A DNA stretch of 64,000 nt from Tetradesmus obliquus (taxonomy: Eukaryota; Chlorophyta; Chlorophyceae; Sphaeropleales; Scenedesmaceae). The stretch lies in NCBI GenBank assembly GCA_030272155.1, contig CP126199.1:5692501-5756500 (forward strand). Direction: 5' to 3'. A program made the translations under genes and the position numbers. Below the pieces are notes generated by a model. The model was not told the origin of the DNA and did no database searches. It was given only the letters and a program-made list of their open reading frames with translations. Positions 1-12,500 of this stretch are shown here, piece after piece; position 1 is the stretch's first letter, and each line of letters starts with the position of its first letter.

Positions 1-542
1 TTATTATTTAGTTTGGATGCTGTCTATCACTCTGTGAAGTGCGATGCTTGAGTACCACGCTACAAGCTCCTGACATCCTCCGTCCTTCACCACGAAATCA
101 GACCTACCAGAACAAAACTTGTCGGACGCTGCTAATTTGCATCAAAACGGCTCCATTTGACCGGCAAGTCTGACTCAGTTAGCTGTATGCTGCCAGACAG
201 TGCCGTTGTCCTTGGTGAGACATCTGGTCATCTGCTCAGCAGCAAAACACATATGCAGTGCTGGTGGGGGCACTTGCAACGCTACTTGGAGAACAAGAAA
301 CCTCATAAACATGCATCAACAGCATGTTGAACGTTAGCTTGCATGTTGTGCTTGCCCTACCTCAAGCTGTAATGCTGCTGCAGCTGCAGAAACTGCACCA
401 ACAACACGCACAAACCACATCTCCTGTTGTGCCACGATGCACCAGGTGTTATAGCTGGCAAACCTGTTGAGCAGCAGCTGAGCATGGCGCAGCAGTGTCA
501 TTCAAAGGTGAAGGCGCCGCAACAGCAGTAGCAGCAGACCAC
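1..542. other. 5' flank of the giant coiled-coil gene
   Basis: No convincing coding region is seen. The frame of the first coding exon is open from 471, just after an in-frame stop at 468-470, but has no ATG before 543. An ATG at 484 lies in another frame and meets a stop within about 16 codons. The stretch most likely holds promoter and 5'UTR. No clear TATA box was recognised. Confidence 0.4.
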
Positions 543-3500
543 ATGGCGTCAGGCAACAGCCCGCACCGCACCACCAACGTGTGGAAGGTGCTGCACGGCG
601 CCCCACCCACGCCGCCAGCCCCGCGCAGGGATCCAGATAGAAACCCACAGCCCAATGCTGGGCAGCAGCAGAAAGCAGCAGCTGCTGCAGAAGGCATGGG
701 CAGCCCAGGCATGCCCATGCCAGCTGCCTCCAGCCCTTCACAAGCAGCAGGGCTGGGCAGGCACCACCACACCCTCAACAGCAGCCTAGATACACTGCAG
801 CTGCCGCCAGGAAGCATGCTGCGCAGCAGCTTGGATGACATCATGCAGCTGCAGCGCCAGCAGCAGCAGCAGCTGTTGCAGCAGCAACATGGAGCAAAGC
901 AGGCATGGGGTGCTAGTGCCCCGTCTGGGAAGCTGCTGCCTCCTCTGGATAGCACCTCTCAGGTAAAGAGGATAATAACAGCAAGTGGATGCTCCCTGAA
1001 CCTGATGTGCTGCACGCAGCAGTGGTTGCTGAGGTCATGCAGTGCTCCATGCTTTTGTCACTGGCAGTATGGACTTGGTAGCTTGGCGGCAAAGACATGC
1101 GGGCTGTACCTGCAAAACAACAGCCTGATGCTGTGATACATAGCCGTTGCCGTGTTGCTTGCAGGATGGGATGCTGCCCCGACTGATGCAAGGGGGTTAT
1201 AGTCCTGCAGGCGCTGCAGCTGGAAGTTCGCCTGCAGCAACGGCAGCAGAAGCTGGGGCCCAGGCCTGGCAGTTGTCATCATCAGCTGCACGAGCAGGGT
1301 CCGCAGGCAATGTCTACCCTCAGTCCCCAACAGCAGCTGGCACCAACCCCAACATGTTTGCAGGAAGTGGTTCTCCCTACATGCGAAACAGCATCAGCGC
1401 CACATCACCGACAGTCACACACGGCGACCCTGGAGCAACATCAGCTGCATTGCACAGCATTGCGGCTGCAGCTGCTGCAGCAGCTACTCGAGAAATGGAG
1501 GACAGGCTGTTGCTGGCAGAAGGAAGGGCAGCAGCGGCAGAAAGGGCAGCGCTTGAAGCTGCGCGGTCAGCTGAGCTAACCAGCAGGCGCGTTCATGACG
1601 TGACGAGCGAGCTGGCTCGCGCAAGCGCTGAAGTCAGCGACTCAAGGGGCCGGCATGATGCAGCAATGGCGATGCAACAGCAGGTGCGCAACTTCCAGCA
1701 GTAAGGCTACTGTCCAGACATGATCGATGCCTGCCCTGCAAGACTGCACCATTGCTGTGTGGCCCACTTGTGGCCAGTCAACACCACTGCATGACTGTTA
1801 TCCAGGGGTCTGTGTTGCTCACCGTTGCTTGCCTCTGCAGCTGCAGCAGCAGGTCACCGCGCTGTCAGTGGAGCTGCATAAGCTGCAAGTGGCAGCTGCT
1901 GAGACGCATGCAACAGCAGCGGAGGGCAGCTGGAGCGGAGGGCAGCTGCGGCAGCAGCTGGTGGCAATGACAGAGCAGATAGCAAGGTGGGTAGCAGTGG
2001 ATGCTGGTGCTTTGCGGTGTGTGCATGTAATGCTATGGCAGGTATCTGGCTTGCAGGAACACCGCAACAGGCATTGTGCTGAGATGCTTATAGCAGGAGT
2101 GACGCAGCCGTATCACACTGGTCACATGATATGCTGCTTACCGTCTGCAGGCTTGAGTCGGAGCGAGCTGCAGACCGTGCGCACCTGCAAGCGCTGCAGT
2201 CCACACAGCAGCAGCAGCTTGCCTCCCTGCAGGCACAGCAGCAGCAGCAGATCTCAGCACTGCACCAGCAGCACGCAGCTGCTGTTGCATCACTGCAGCA
2301 GCAGGCGGCGGTTGCGGCGGCTGCAGGTGCGGCTGAGTCAGCAGCCGTGCGCAGCGGTGCGGCTGGCCTGGCTGGCGAGCTGGGCAACAGGCAGGCCAAC
2401 CTGCTGAAGGACATGGCTGCACTAGCAGTGGAGATAGAGGGGTACAGGTATGTTGCAGCGTTCGGTGTCTGTTTGACGCACAAATAGCTAAGGTGTGCTG
2501 TTTGTTTCCCTGTGCTTTGCGGGGTGTTGGCTAGGCTACGATAGAGCTGGGAAATTGAACATGGCAGTCACATATGCACTCATGCTGTTGCTGCTCTGAG
2601 CAGCTCGTGGTTACATGCCGCCACCAAAGTAATGCTGGAGACCTAGCTGTGCATTGGTTCGCGTTGCTTGCAGGCAGGAGGTCTCTGCTGCAGGCGTCAA
2701 CCTGCGCAGTGATGTTGAGCGCCTGCAAGCGCGCCTGGCTGGCGAGTCGGCGTCCATCGAGGGCCTGCGCCAGGGCGTGGCAGCGGCAGCACAGCAGGAG
2801 GCGGCGGCACTGGCAGGCCTGCAAGCACGGGTGCGCACACTGGGGCGCAAGCAGCAGCCTTGCTGATGCATGTGATTGACTTGGCACTAACTGGCAGGTG
2901 TACCAGGCTTTGCACTCCAGTCACTGTCCCTCTAGCTGTGATTGCACTAGTGCTATTGGCTGATGCACTAGTGCTGGTTGGCAATGTGCGTGCTGTGGCA
3001 GTACCTGTGCATGTTTTGGTGGTGGTGTTACCAGCAAGGTTTGTGTACAACTGCGCCCACTGTCCACAGGTGCAGGAGCTGAACAACTCCCTGCGCAGCC
3101 ACCAGCAGCAGCTGGCGGCGGCTGAGGCGGGCAGGCGCAGCGACGCAGCAGCGGCTTCGGCCAGCATGAGTCAGCTGCAGCAGCAGCTGGCAGAGGGGGA
3201 GGCAGGCCTGCTGCGACTCATGACAGGTGCGGCCAGCAGACGCTGCCTGACTGCCGCGGTGCTACCTCCAGTCCTGTAAGGCTGCAGTGGTGGCAGGCTA
3301 GATTTGCTGCAGAGTGGTCTTGTGTGGCACTGTTGTCGCTGTGCAGCCTGGTCAAGCCTGACTACTGTGTTGTCTGCAGGCATGCTGGAGTCACGGGCTC
3401 AGGAGGTGGCTGCTGCGCTGACAGGCGTGGAGCAGCGCAGCAACGAGCGCGATGAGCAGTCAAGGTGCGTGGCGCTGCCTTCATGGCGCATGGCTGCTTT

Positions 3501-6500
3501 GTTTCTGCGGGCTTTGGGCATTGCCACAGCAGCTGTCAAGTTTGTGTAGCGTCCAATACACCACTATCATCGTTGCTTGCACGTTTGAAACCTTCGCTTG
3601 CCTCCGGCACAGCTGCACTGCCTGTAGTGGGGGTGGCTGCCCCTGCGCTGGCCACTGATGCTGCCTGGTGTACTGCGCTGGCTGCTGCAGGCGTGCTGTG
3701 GAGTCGTCGCTGTCGGCGCTGCTGTCAGCCTCGCTGGCCTCCGAGGCAGCCGGCCTAGAGCGGCTGGCGGTGCTGGAGGGGGGCCTGTCAGGCGTGGCGC
3801 AGGCGGCAGCGGCGGCACAGGCGGCACTGGCAGACGCAGCCAGCCAAGGTGCGGCAGCGAGCTGTATGCTTTGCTGGCGCGGCAGCTTGGATTGTGGCTG
3901 GTGCGCAGAGTGGCCGTTGAATCACTGCGCTGAAGGGCAGCAAGCAAGCAAGCATATGTAAGCTGTGCACATGCGAGTGCTGCTCACTGGCTGATCAAAC
4001 TTGTGTCTGTTGCTCTGTGTATATACATTTGAGTGCTGCAGGCCTGTCGCAGCTGTCGTCCGCTGTTGCTACTGGGCGGCTGGCTGTGGAGGGCAGGGAG
4101 GCGGAGCTGCGCGAGGAGATCAACGCAGCGCTGCGCAAGATGCGTGCGTACGCGAGGGACATGGAGGTGAGGCGGGGACCTGGAATGATGCATGCGCCAT
4201 GCTGCACTTTCTGATGTAGCTCTGCCGGGGTATGAAATCGAAGTAAGGCCGGTTCGTTGTCTGTCTTGACATCTCATACGGCAGAAAGCCACGCATGTGT
4301 GGCCTATGTTGACAAGTGCCTGCCTCCACTGCCGGCGTCCATCTTCTTATGTGCATTTCCTTTGCGCAACCTGTGTGGCGCATGGCCGCAGGAGTCGCTT
4401 GATCGCGAGCGCGTGAAGCTGGAGGAGGTGCTGCGCGCTGAGATCAAGGCGCGCAAGCACCACGACAAGGCGCTGGCTGACGGCCTGGCGGCAGCGGAGG
4501 CACGCGCAGCATCGGAGCTGGTGGCACTGGCTCAGAAGTGTGAGGCGGCCATGGCTGCGCTGGAGAAGAAGAGTGAGGGGCTGTCACAGGGCCAGCAGCA
4601 GCTGGCAACCAAGCAGACAGAGCTGGCAGGCAGCTGCCAGGCACTTGACAAGGTATGTTTGTACGTGTGCAAGTGCTACACACCTGCCAGGCATGTTTGG
4701 CTGCATGTATGTTGTTCTGGGTTGTCAATGCCCCCTTCACACTATCACCCAGCTATTGGACTGTTGCATAGCATATACAACTGTACCCATGTTTGGTCAA
4801 TGTATGTTGTTATCCAATTGTGCTGCAGGATTCCAAAGCGCTTGCAGGCAAGCTGGACAGCCAGGCGCTGCCAGGCATAGGCAGGCTGCAGGAGGCGCTG
4901 CAGCAGCTGGAGCAGCGCCAAGCAGCCACAGCAGTCCAGCTGCAAGCGGATGCTGCCGCAACACGAGGGCAGGTTGCGCAGCTGAGGCAGTGGTTTGATG
5001 CCAACCAGGTGGGTTGCATGGGGGCTGTGTGCATTGGCTGCCTTGAGGACCAACACCCATTCGCAATGCTGCCAATGCACAGTGCCTGCGCTATCCTTGC
5101 ACCTGGAGTGTTCATGTTGGCTGTGATAAGATCGGACTTTGAGCACGCATCGTATGCCTGCTACTTGGAGCTTGATGATACAGCGTGCTTTGTGGTACCC
5201 TGCATTTTTGCTGGTGACGTCGTTTGATGCCGCGGCCACTGTCCTTTGTGTCATCCAGGTGGACGCCCAGCTCGCGGACGAGGTGCTGCGGCAGGAGGTG
5301 GCGGAGCAGCTGGCAGCAGCAGCAGCGGCAAGCAAGCTGCAGCTGGCTGAGCTGGCAGGGCAGCTGGACAGCCAGGGGGCGCAGCTGCGGGCGCAGCTGC
5401 AGGATGCACAGCAAGCGCTGGCCGCAGACCAGGAAGCACTTGCAACGAAGGTGGGGTGCCAGAGATACTGCCGTGCAGAAGCTATGGCTACATCTGTGAT
5501 GCTGCCGCGTGACTGCCAGCATCTCCTGTTTGAATGCAACCATTGCTGATGCCAGCCAGCAGCCGGCACACATGGCACATGCATGGCGGATTGTGATGAT
5601 CAAGCATGCTCAAATTTCTGAAAATGCTTGCAGGGTGACCAGCAGTTCAAGTCTGCTCAGGCAGAGCTTGAGCGCCTCAGCACCACAGTCACCTCCCTGT
5701 CCAGCAGCAGTGCAGCAGCAGAGCAACAAGCGGCTGTAACCGCACGACTGCTGCAGCAGCTGCAGCAGCAGAGCGAGCAGCTGCACGGCAAGCAAAATGA
5801 GCAAGCAGTTCAGCTGGCCAGCGCGCAGGATGCCATTTCACACAAACTGCTGGATGTGGAGGCAGCAGCCAGCATGGCAGTCACCCATGTGGCTGGAGAG
5901 ATTGCTGCAGCCAAGGCAGAGGTCATGTCGATAGTGGATGGCCACACAGGCAACCTCAAAGCCGCAGCGGATGACATTGCAAGGATCAAACAAGGTGCAG
6001 CCGCTGCAGCTGAGGCTGCAGCAGAAGACAGGAGGGCTGCAGCAGCTGCCTTGCATGCAGAAGCTGCAGCGCTCAAGTCGGGCCTAGCAGCTTTGAAGTC
6101 TGACCTGGCAGCAAGCGTAGCAGATGCCAAGCTTTCAGAAGAAGTGGAGTTTCTGGCACTGCACGAGAAGGTGGACCAGCTAGCTGTAGCAACACAGCGG
6201 CAGGCAGCAGCTGCAGCAGAGGCTGTAGCATCTGGCCTCGCAGCTGCTGCTGCAGCTTCGGTCGCAGCGGCGCAGCAGGTGTCGGCCAAGGCTGAGACCA
6301 GCCTGCAAGGTCTGCGGCAGGTGGTTAATGACGTCAGTCAAAGGTTGACTGACCGTGTTGACCATCTTGACCAGCAGCTGACAGAGACAGCAACGCAGCT
6401 TAGGGAGCACGAGGTTGCAGCAGCGCAGCAGCTGCAGCAGACCCTAGCCAGGGCCAAGGCTCTGCTCACAGCAGATGTGAAAGATGCAGTTAAACAAATT

Positions 6501-9500
6501 ACACAGCGTGTCGAAGCTTGTGAGGAGGCGGCAACAGCAGGCCTGGAAGGTGTCAAAGAGCAGCTGCATGCTGGGCTTGCAGCTGCTGTAGAGCGCCTGG
6601 ACCAGCTAGAGGTGGCCGCCGGTGCTGCTGGTGCTGCCCTGGGGCAGCAGAGTGCTGCACTGCAGCAGCATGAGCAGCAGCTGCAGCAGCTGGAGGCACA
6701 GACACAGGCAAGCGTGGAGGACCTGCAGCAGCACTCAGAGCAGCTGGGGGCGCTTGAGGCAGCAGTACAGCAGGCGGCAGACAGTGTGTCGTCGCTGCAG
6801 CAGCATGTGGATGAGGGGCGCGCTGGATTGCAGGAAGCAGTAGCAACAGCAAGCCAGCATGCAGATAGGATTGCCTCTTTGGAGGCGTCTGCTCTGGAGG
6901 CCTCAGATGCTCTTGCAGCTCATGAGCAGGACATCTCAAACTGCAAAGCTGTGCAGGCCACCCATGGGCAGCAGCTGGAGCTGCTGCCCAAGAAAATGGA
7001 CGGGCAGGCCTCAGCACTGAAGCAGCAGCTGGCTGCTGCCGCAGACAAGCTGCAGCAGCAGCAAGCGGCAGCGGCTGCGGCTGCTGCTGCCGCTGCTGAG
7101 GAGGTGCTGGGCCTGGTGGGGCAGCACACCGACCAGCTGGCTGAGCTGGAGCAGGGCTTGCAAGAAACACAGCTGCAGCTGTCAGAGACTGTTGAGGACT
7201 TAGCTGCAAGCATGAACAGCAGGCTGGAGGACCTGGCAGCAGCAGTGGCGGAGGGGCAGCAGCAGCTGGATCTGTCTGAGCAGCAGCTGCAGGAGCAGAT
7301 ACAAGACCAGGTGGAGGCTGCGGCGCGGCAGGCACAAGCTGCGCATGATGCAGCTCTGGCGGAGCTGCAGCAAGCCCTGCTACAGCAGATTGAGGCGACT
7401 GCAGACAGAATGTATGAGCAGATGCAGGCTGGGCAGGCAGGTGCAGCAGACGCTCAGGCAGGCATGAGAGGGGAGCTGCTTGAGTTGCTGGAGGAGGCAG
7501 CAGGCAAGCTGGCAGCTGACCTGGAGGCGGCAGCAACCAGCACAGGTGAGCAGCAGCAGCTCCTGCAGCAGCAGGCTGAGCAGCTGCAAGAGCAGCTGCA
7601 GTCACTTGAGCAGCAGATGCAGGCACAGCTTGAGCAGGCAGCGGCTGCAGCTGCGCAGCAGCTGGAAGCTGACAGGCAAGCACAGGCAGCCCAGCTGCAG
7701 CAAGCGAGTGCAAAGGCTGCGGCAGACCTGCAGGCTGTCCAGGCAGCACTGCAACAAAGCCTGGACGCTGCGGCTGGGGCCCTGCAGGAAGATCTGTCAC
7801 GCATTGACCAGCAAGTTGCAGGTTTGAGCAGCAGTGCTGTGCAGCAGGAGGAGAAGGAGCTGCAGTTGCAGCAGGCCGTTGACATTTTGAAGGCAGAGCA
7901 GGAGCGTGTTGCAGTGCACCAGCAAGCTCAGCAGGAGCAGCTGTTAAATGCCATGGCAGGCCTCAAGTCCCAACAAGAAGCGGCACTGGAGCAGGAGCTG
8001 CAGCAGCAGCTGCAGCAGCAACAGCAGCAGCTGCAGGAAGCAGTTGCTGGCATGCAGGCTGAGCTTGAAAGCAGGCATGAGCAGCAGCAAGAGCAGGTGT
8101 ATTCTGCACTGGAGGGACTGAGAGCGGAGCAACAGCAAGCTGTAGCTGCGGCAGAGCAGCTGCAACAGCAAGTAACAGCAGCTGTTGATGGCCTACGGGC
8201 TGAGCATGGACAGTCTGCTGCAGAGCAGCAAGAACAGCATCAGCAGCTGAGGGTGGCAGTGGACTCTTTATCACAGCAGCAGGAGCAGGCCAAGCTGCAG
8301 AATGTGAATGCAGTCCAGCAGCTGCAGGAGCAGCTGCAAACGCAAGCACAGGCGCTGACAGGCGAGCTAGAAAGCTTGCAGCAGCAGCTGCAGACTGACT
8401 CGCAGCAGTCCGCTGCAGATGTTGCTGACCAGCTGCAGCAGCTGCAGGGGCGGCTTGAGGGCCTGAGTGCTGCAATGGATGACCAGGCGGTGCAGATGCA
8501 GCAGGGCCAGCAGCAGGCCGAGCAGGGCTTGCAGCAGCTGGAGCAGCAGCTGCAAGAGCACCTGCAACAGCTGCAGGAGCTGCAGGAGCAAGCTGCAGCA
8601 CAGGAGCTGCAGCTGCATGATCAGCAGGGACTGCTGGAGCAGCAGCAGCAACAAGCGTCGGCAGCAGCGGCGCAGCTGCAGCAAGCCGCCGCCAGCTGGC
8701 AGCAGCAGCTGGAGGCAGTGCAGGCTGCTGTGGAGTCACAGCAGCAGGAGCTTGCATCCTGCGAGGGCCTGGTGTCTGCCCACACAGCTGAGCTGGAGGA
8801 GCTATCGGAGCGCGTTGCTGGTCAGGGCCTGGCACTGGATGAGGCGCGGCAGAGTTTGTCTGGCAGCTGGCAGGCGGCGGCTGAGGGGCTGGCTGGGCGG
8901 CTGGATGATGCTGAGCGGGCTGCTGATGGGCTGCAGGAGCGGCTGGCAGGGCTGGAGGATAAGGTGGCAGGTGAGCTGCTTGAGGCTGTAGGCGCAGCGG
9001 CGGAGCAGGTGCAGCAGCTGCAGCAGGTGCAGCAGCTGCAGCAGGAGCAGCAGCAGCAGGGCCAGCAGCTGCAGCAGTGGGTGACGGAGCAGCTGGTGCA
9101 GGCGCAAGGGGCTGCGGCAGAACAAGTTGCAGTGTTAGCGGAATCTGTTGAGGGCCTCAAGCAGCAGCATGTGTCGGTGCTTGAAGCGTTAGCAGTTTTG
9201 GAGGCAAAGCTGCAGCAGGGTGAGGAGGCAGCAGCTGCAGTGCAGAGTGCAGCAGCAGCCAGCACTGCTGCAGCTGTTGCAGCCGTGCAGGAAGGGGCCA
9301 GAGCTGCATTGGCAGTTGCAGCTGCCCAGCAGGAGCAGGCTGCTAAATCACTGCAGGCAGATCTACTGCAGCAGCAGCAACTGCTGATCACCGTGCAAAC
9401 AGCTGCCCAAACAACACAAGGGCAAGTAGATGCTGTAGAAGCACAAATTGAGGCTGTCAAGCAGCAGCAGGCAAGAGCTGCGCAGCAGGCGGCAGACATC

Positions 9501-12500
9501 GCCGCACAGATGCAGCACGGCAAGGAGGAGACGGCAAAAACACTTGAAGCTGTCCAGACTGCAGCAGCAGCTGCGCTTACAGCAGCATTAGCAGGAGTTG
9601 AAGCCAAGCAACTTGCAGCAATGTCCGCGCTGCAAGCGGAGATACAGGCTCAACAACAGCAAGCACAGGAGTCTGCAGCCATGGCAGCAGCTGCGGCTGC
9701 AGCAGTGGACGTGCAACTGCAAGCCCTACAGCAAGCAGATGCCGAGCTTAAGCAGCAGCTGGCAGCAGCAGGCCAGGCGTCCTTTGCACTTCAAGCACAG
9801 GTGCAGCAGCTGTCAGAGTCCCTAGCTGCTGACGTGACACAGGCACGTACAGCAGCAGCATCTGACCTGGCAGCATACAAGCAGGAGGTGTTCGACACTG
9901 TGTCAGCTATTGCATCCAAGCAGACAGCTGCAGATGCTGTGCTATCCAACATGAAACAGCAGCAGGAACAAACTGGCAGCAGATCAGAATTGGCTGCTCA
10001 AGAAGTGAAGCAACAGCTGACAGCTATAGGCGCTTCCTTGGTACAGTTGCAGCAGCAGCACCTTGCAGCAGCAGGTGAGCTAGCCAACATCAAACAGCAG
10101 CTGGAAGTTAGCATGCATGCAGCAACTGCTGCGCAGGAAGCAGCCACCGCTAGTGTTGTAGGATCTCTCGCTGCTGCTGCAGCTCAGCAACAGCAGGTCA
10201 TGAAAGCATTGCAGGATGACATACAACAGCAAGTGCAGGTGGTGGCAGCTGCATCACAGGCAACTGCACAGCAGCTGGAAGCGGCTGTTGCAGATCTTGC
10301 TGCGTTGAAACAGCAGCAGCTGGATGCTGTGCAAGCAATAGAGTCGCAGCTACAGCAGGACAGAATGGCAGCTGCGGCAGCTACTGCAGAGGTGGAGCAG
10401 AAGGTGACTGCTGCTGGTGCTGCAGCTGTTTCTGCAGTGCAGCAGCAAGTCAGTGCATTGCTTTCAGCAGTAGAGGATCACCAGCACGACCTAGAGGCCC
10501 AGCTGCAGCAGCTGCAGCAGCAGCATGATACAGCCATGACAACTCTGTCCGCTGGTCAAGCTGCTGCGTCCGCTGCAGCTGCACAGCTGCAGGCTGCTCA
10601 AGCAACAGCAGAGGCAGCGCTTGAGTATGCATCCAGCAAGCTCCGTGCAGACCTGCAGGTACTACAAAGCCGCCAAGAGGAGCAGCAGGCAGCCCTTTCA
10701 GATGCAGCAGCACAGTGGGCGAGTGCACAGCAGCAGCTCACAGCTGACACTGACCAGAAGATAAGCAACTCCAGCCAGGAGCTGCTAGCTGCAATGGAAG
10801 AGCTGAAGCAAAACGTGCAGCAGCACAGCAGCCAGCAGTCAGCGGCCGCTCTACAAGTGCTGGAGCAGCAACTGGCTGCTGCCACAGCTGCCGCTGCCGC
10901 GAGCACACAGGAGCTAGCAGCTGACTTGCAGTTGCTTAAGGAAGAAGTGGCTGCAGCAGCGCAGCAGCACCAGCTGCAGTGGCAGCAGCAGGGCGCTGCA
11001 GCTGCTGCTGTTGCGCAGAGCTTGCGGGGTGGGTGCACTAACCCTGTCTTCCTCTGCCAGGGCCTCTTGCCTTGGGTGTCAGGCTGCACTATGGTGTGTT
11101 ACTTCTGAGAACTGTCCTTGCACTGTTGATCGTTCTGCCTCGTATTCAACAACTGACCGTGCATGCCGTTTGGCTCCCTTGTTGCAGGTGAGTTGGCTGA
11201 CAGGGTGGACGGCCTTGCAGCAGCAGCACAGCTGACCGCTAGCCTGACAGAGCAGCAGGGGGCACTCCAACAGCAGAGCGAGCAAAGCAAAGTATTAGCA
11301 GATCAATTAGCAGAGCAGCAGGCTGGGTGCACCAGCTTGGCCCTGCAGTTGGAGAAGGTGCAGCAAGATGCTGCACAAGCTGCTGCTGCTGCACAGCAAG
11401 CTGCAGCACAGCAGGTTGACGCAGTAGGTGATGCCGTGGCAGTACTGAAGCAGCAGCAGCAGGAGCATGGGGACCGGCTTGCAATGCTCGGCACCCAGCT
11501 GCAGCAGGGTCAGGAGGCGGCATCAACAGCGCTGGAGTCAGGACTAACAGCAGCCGCTGCGTCTGCAGCGACAGCACTTGCAGCTGCGCAAGCAAGCCTG
11601 CAAGAGCAGTTGCAGCAACAGCAGGAGCAAGCAGCGGTCGAGGTCAAGTCGCTGCTGCAGCAGCTAGCTGCCCTGGCAGCCACTGCTGACGCATTGACAC
11701 AGCAGCAGGAAGCAGCTGTACGGCAGTTTGCTAGCATCGAAGACCAGCTGCAGCAGGACAAGGCTGCTGCAGCAGCCACAGCTGCCACCATGCTGGAGCA
11801 GATGAACGGCGTTGTTGCAAGTGCTGCAGCGCAGCAGCAGGAGGTGGCCACACGTCTGCAGCAGCAGCTCCAGCAGCGCAATGATGCTATTGCTGCCCTG
11901 CAGGCAGCACACCAGTCAGAACAGTCTGTGAATGGCGCAGCGCTTGAGGAGCTGCAGCAGCAGATGGCGGCTGTGAAAGCGGAGTTGCAAGCAGCAGACA
12001 AGCATTTGGAGGAGCAGCTGCAGAGCAACACTGGTGAGGGCAACAGGCACGGTGTTGGTGGTGAACTGCACAGCTTCAGCGTCTAGTGCTAGCATCCCCA
12101 CAGTGTTGACAGTGGTAAGATATTGGTGACGTGGGAGACTATCTGCAGTGCGTGATGAAATGTTCCGCTGTGCGCTGGTGCTAACGCTCCTGCTGTTGTC
12201 TGATTTCTGGTTTTGCAGGTGAACTGTTGCAGCAGCACAAAGGGCTAGAGGCAGAGCTTGCAGCAAAGCTGGAGGCAGCAACGGCAGCAATGCAGGCCAG
12301 TGCGGCCGAGCAGCAGCAACAGATGCTGCTGACAATAAAGGAGCAGGCAGAGCAGCTGCACACGAAGCTTGCTGACATGCAGGGGGTCACGCAGCAGCTG
12401 GCAAGTGACATTGCCATTCAGCAGGACCAGCAGAAGCATGCACTGGAATCACTGCAAGCAGACATTGAGCAGCGGTTGCAGCAGCAGCTGCAGCAGTTTG

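Noticed and set aside
6553-7800. Antisense Pro/Ala/Leu-rich ORFs opposite the coiled-coil gene, here and at 7963-8835, 8822-9607 and 12793-13785
   Set aside because: Complement of CAG-rich coding sequence; low-complexity shadows with no family signal or splice context.
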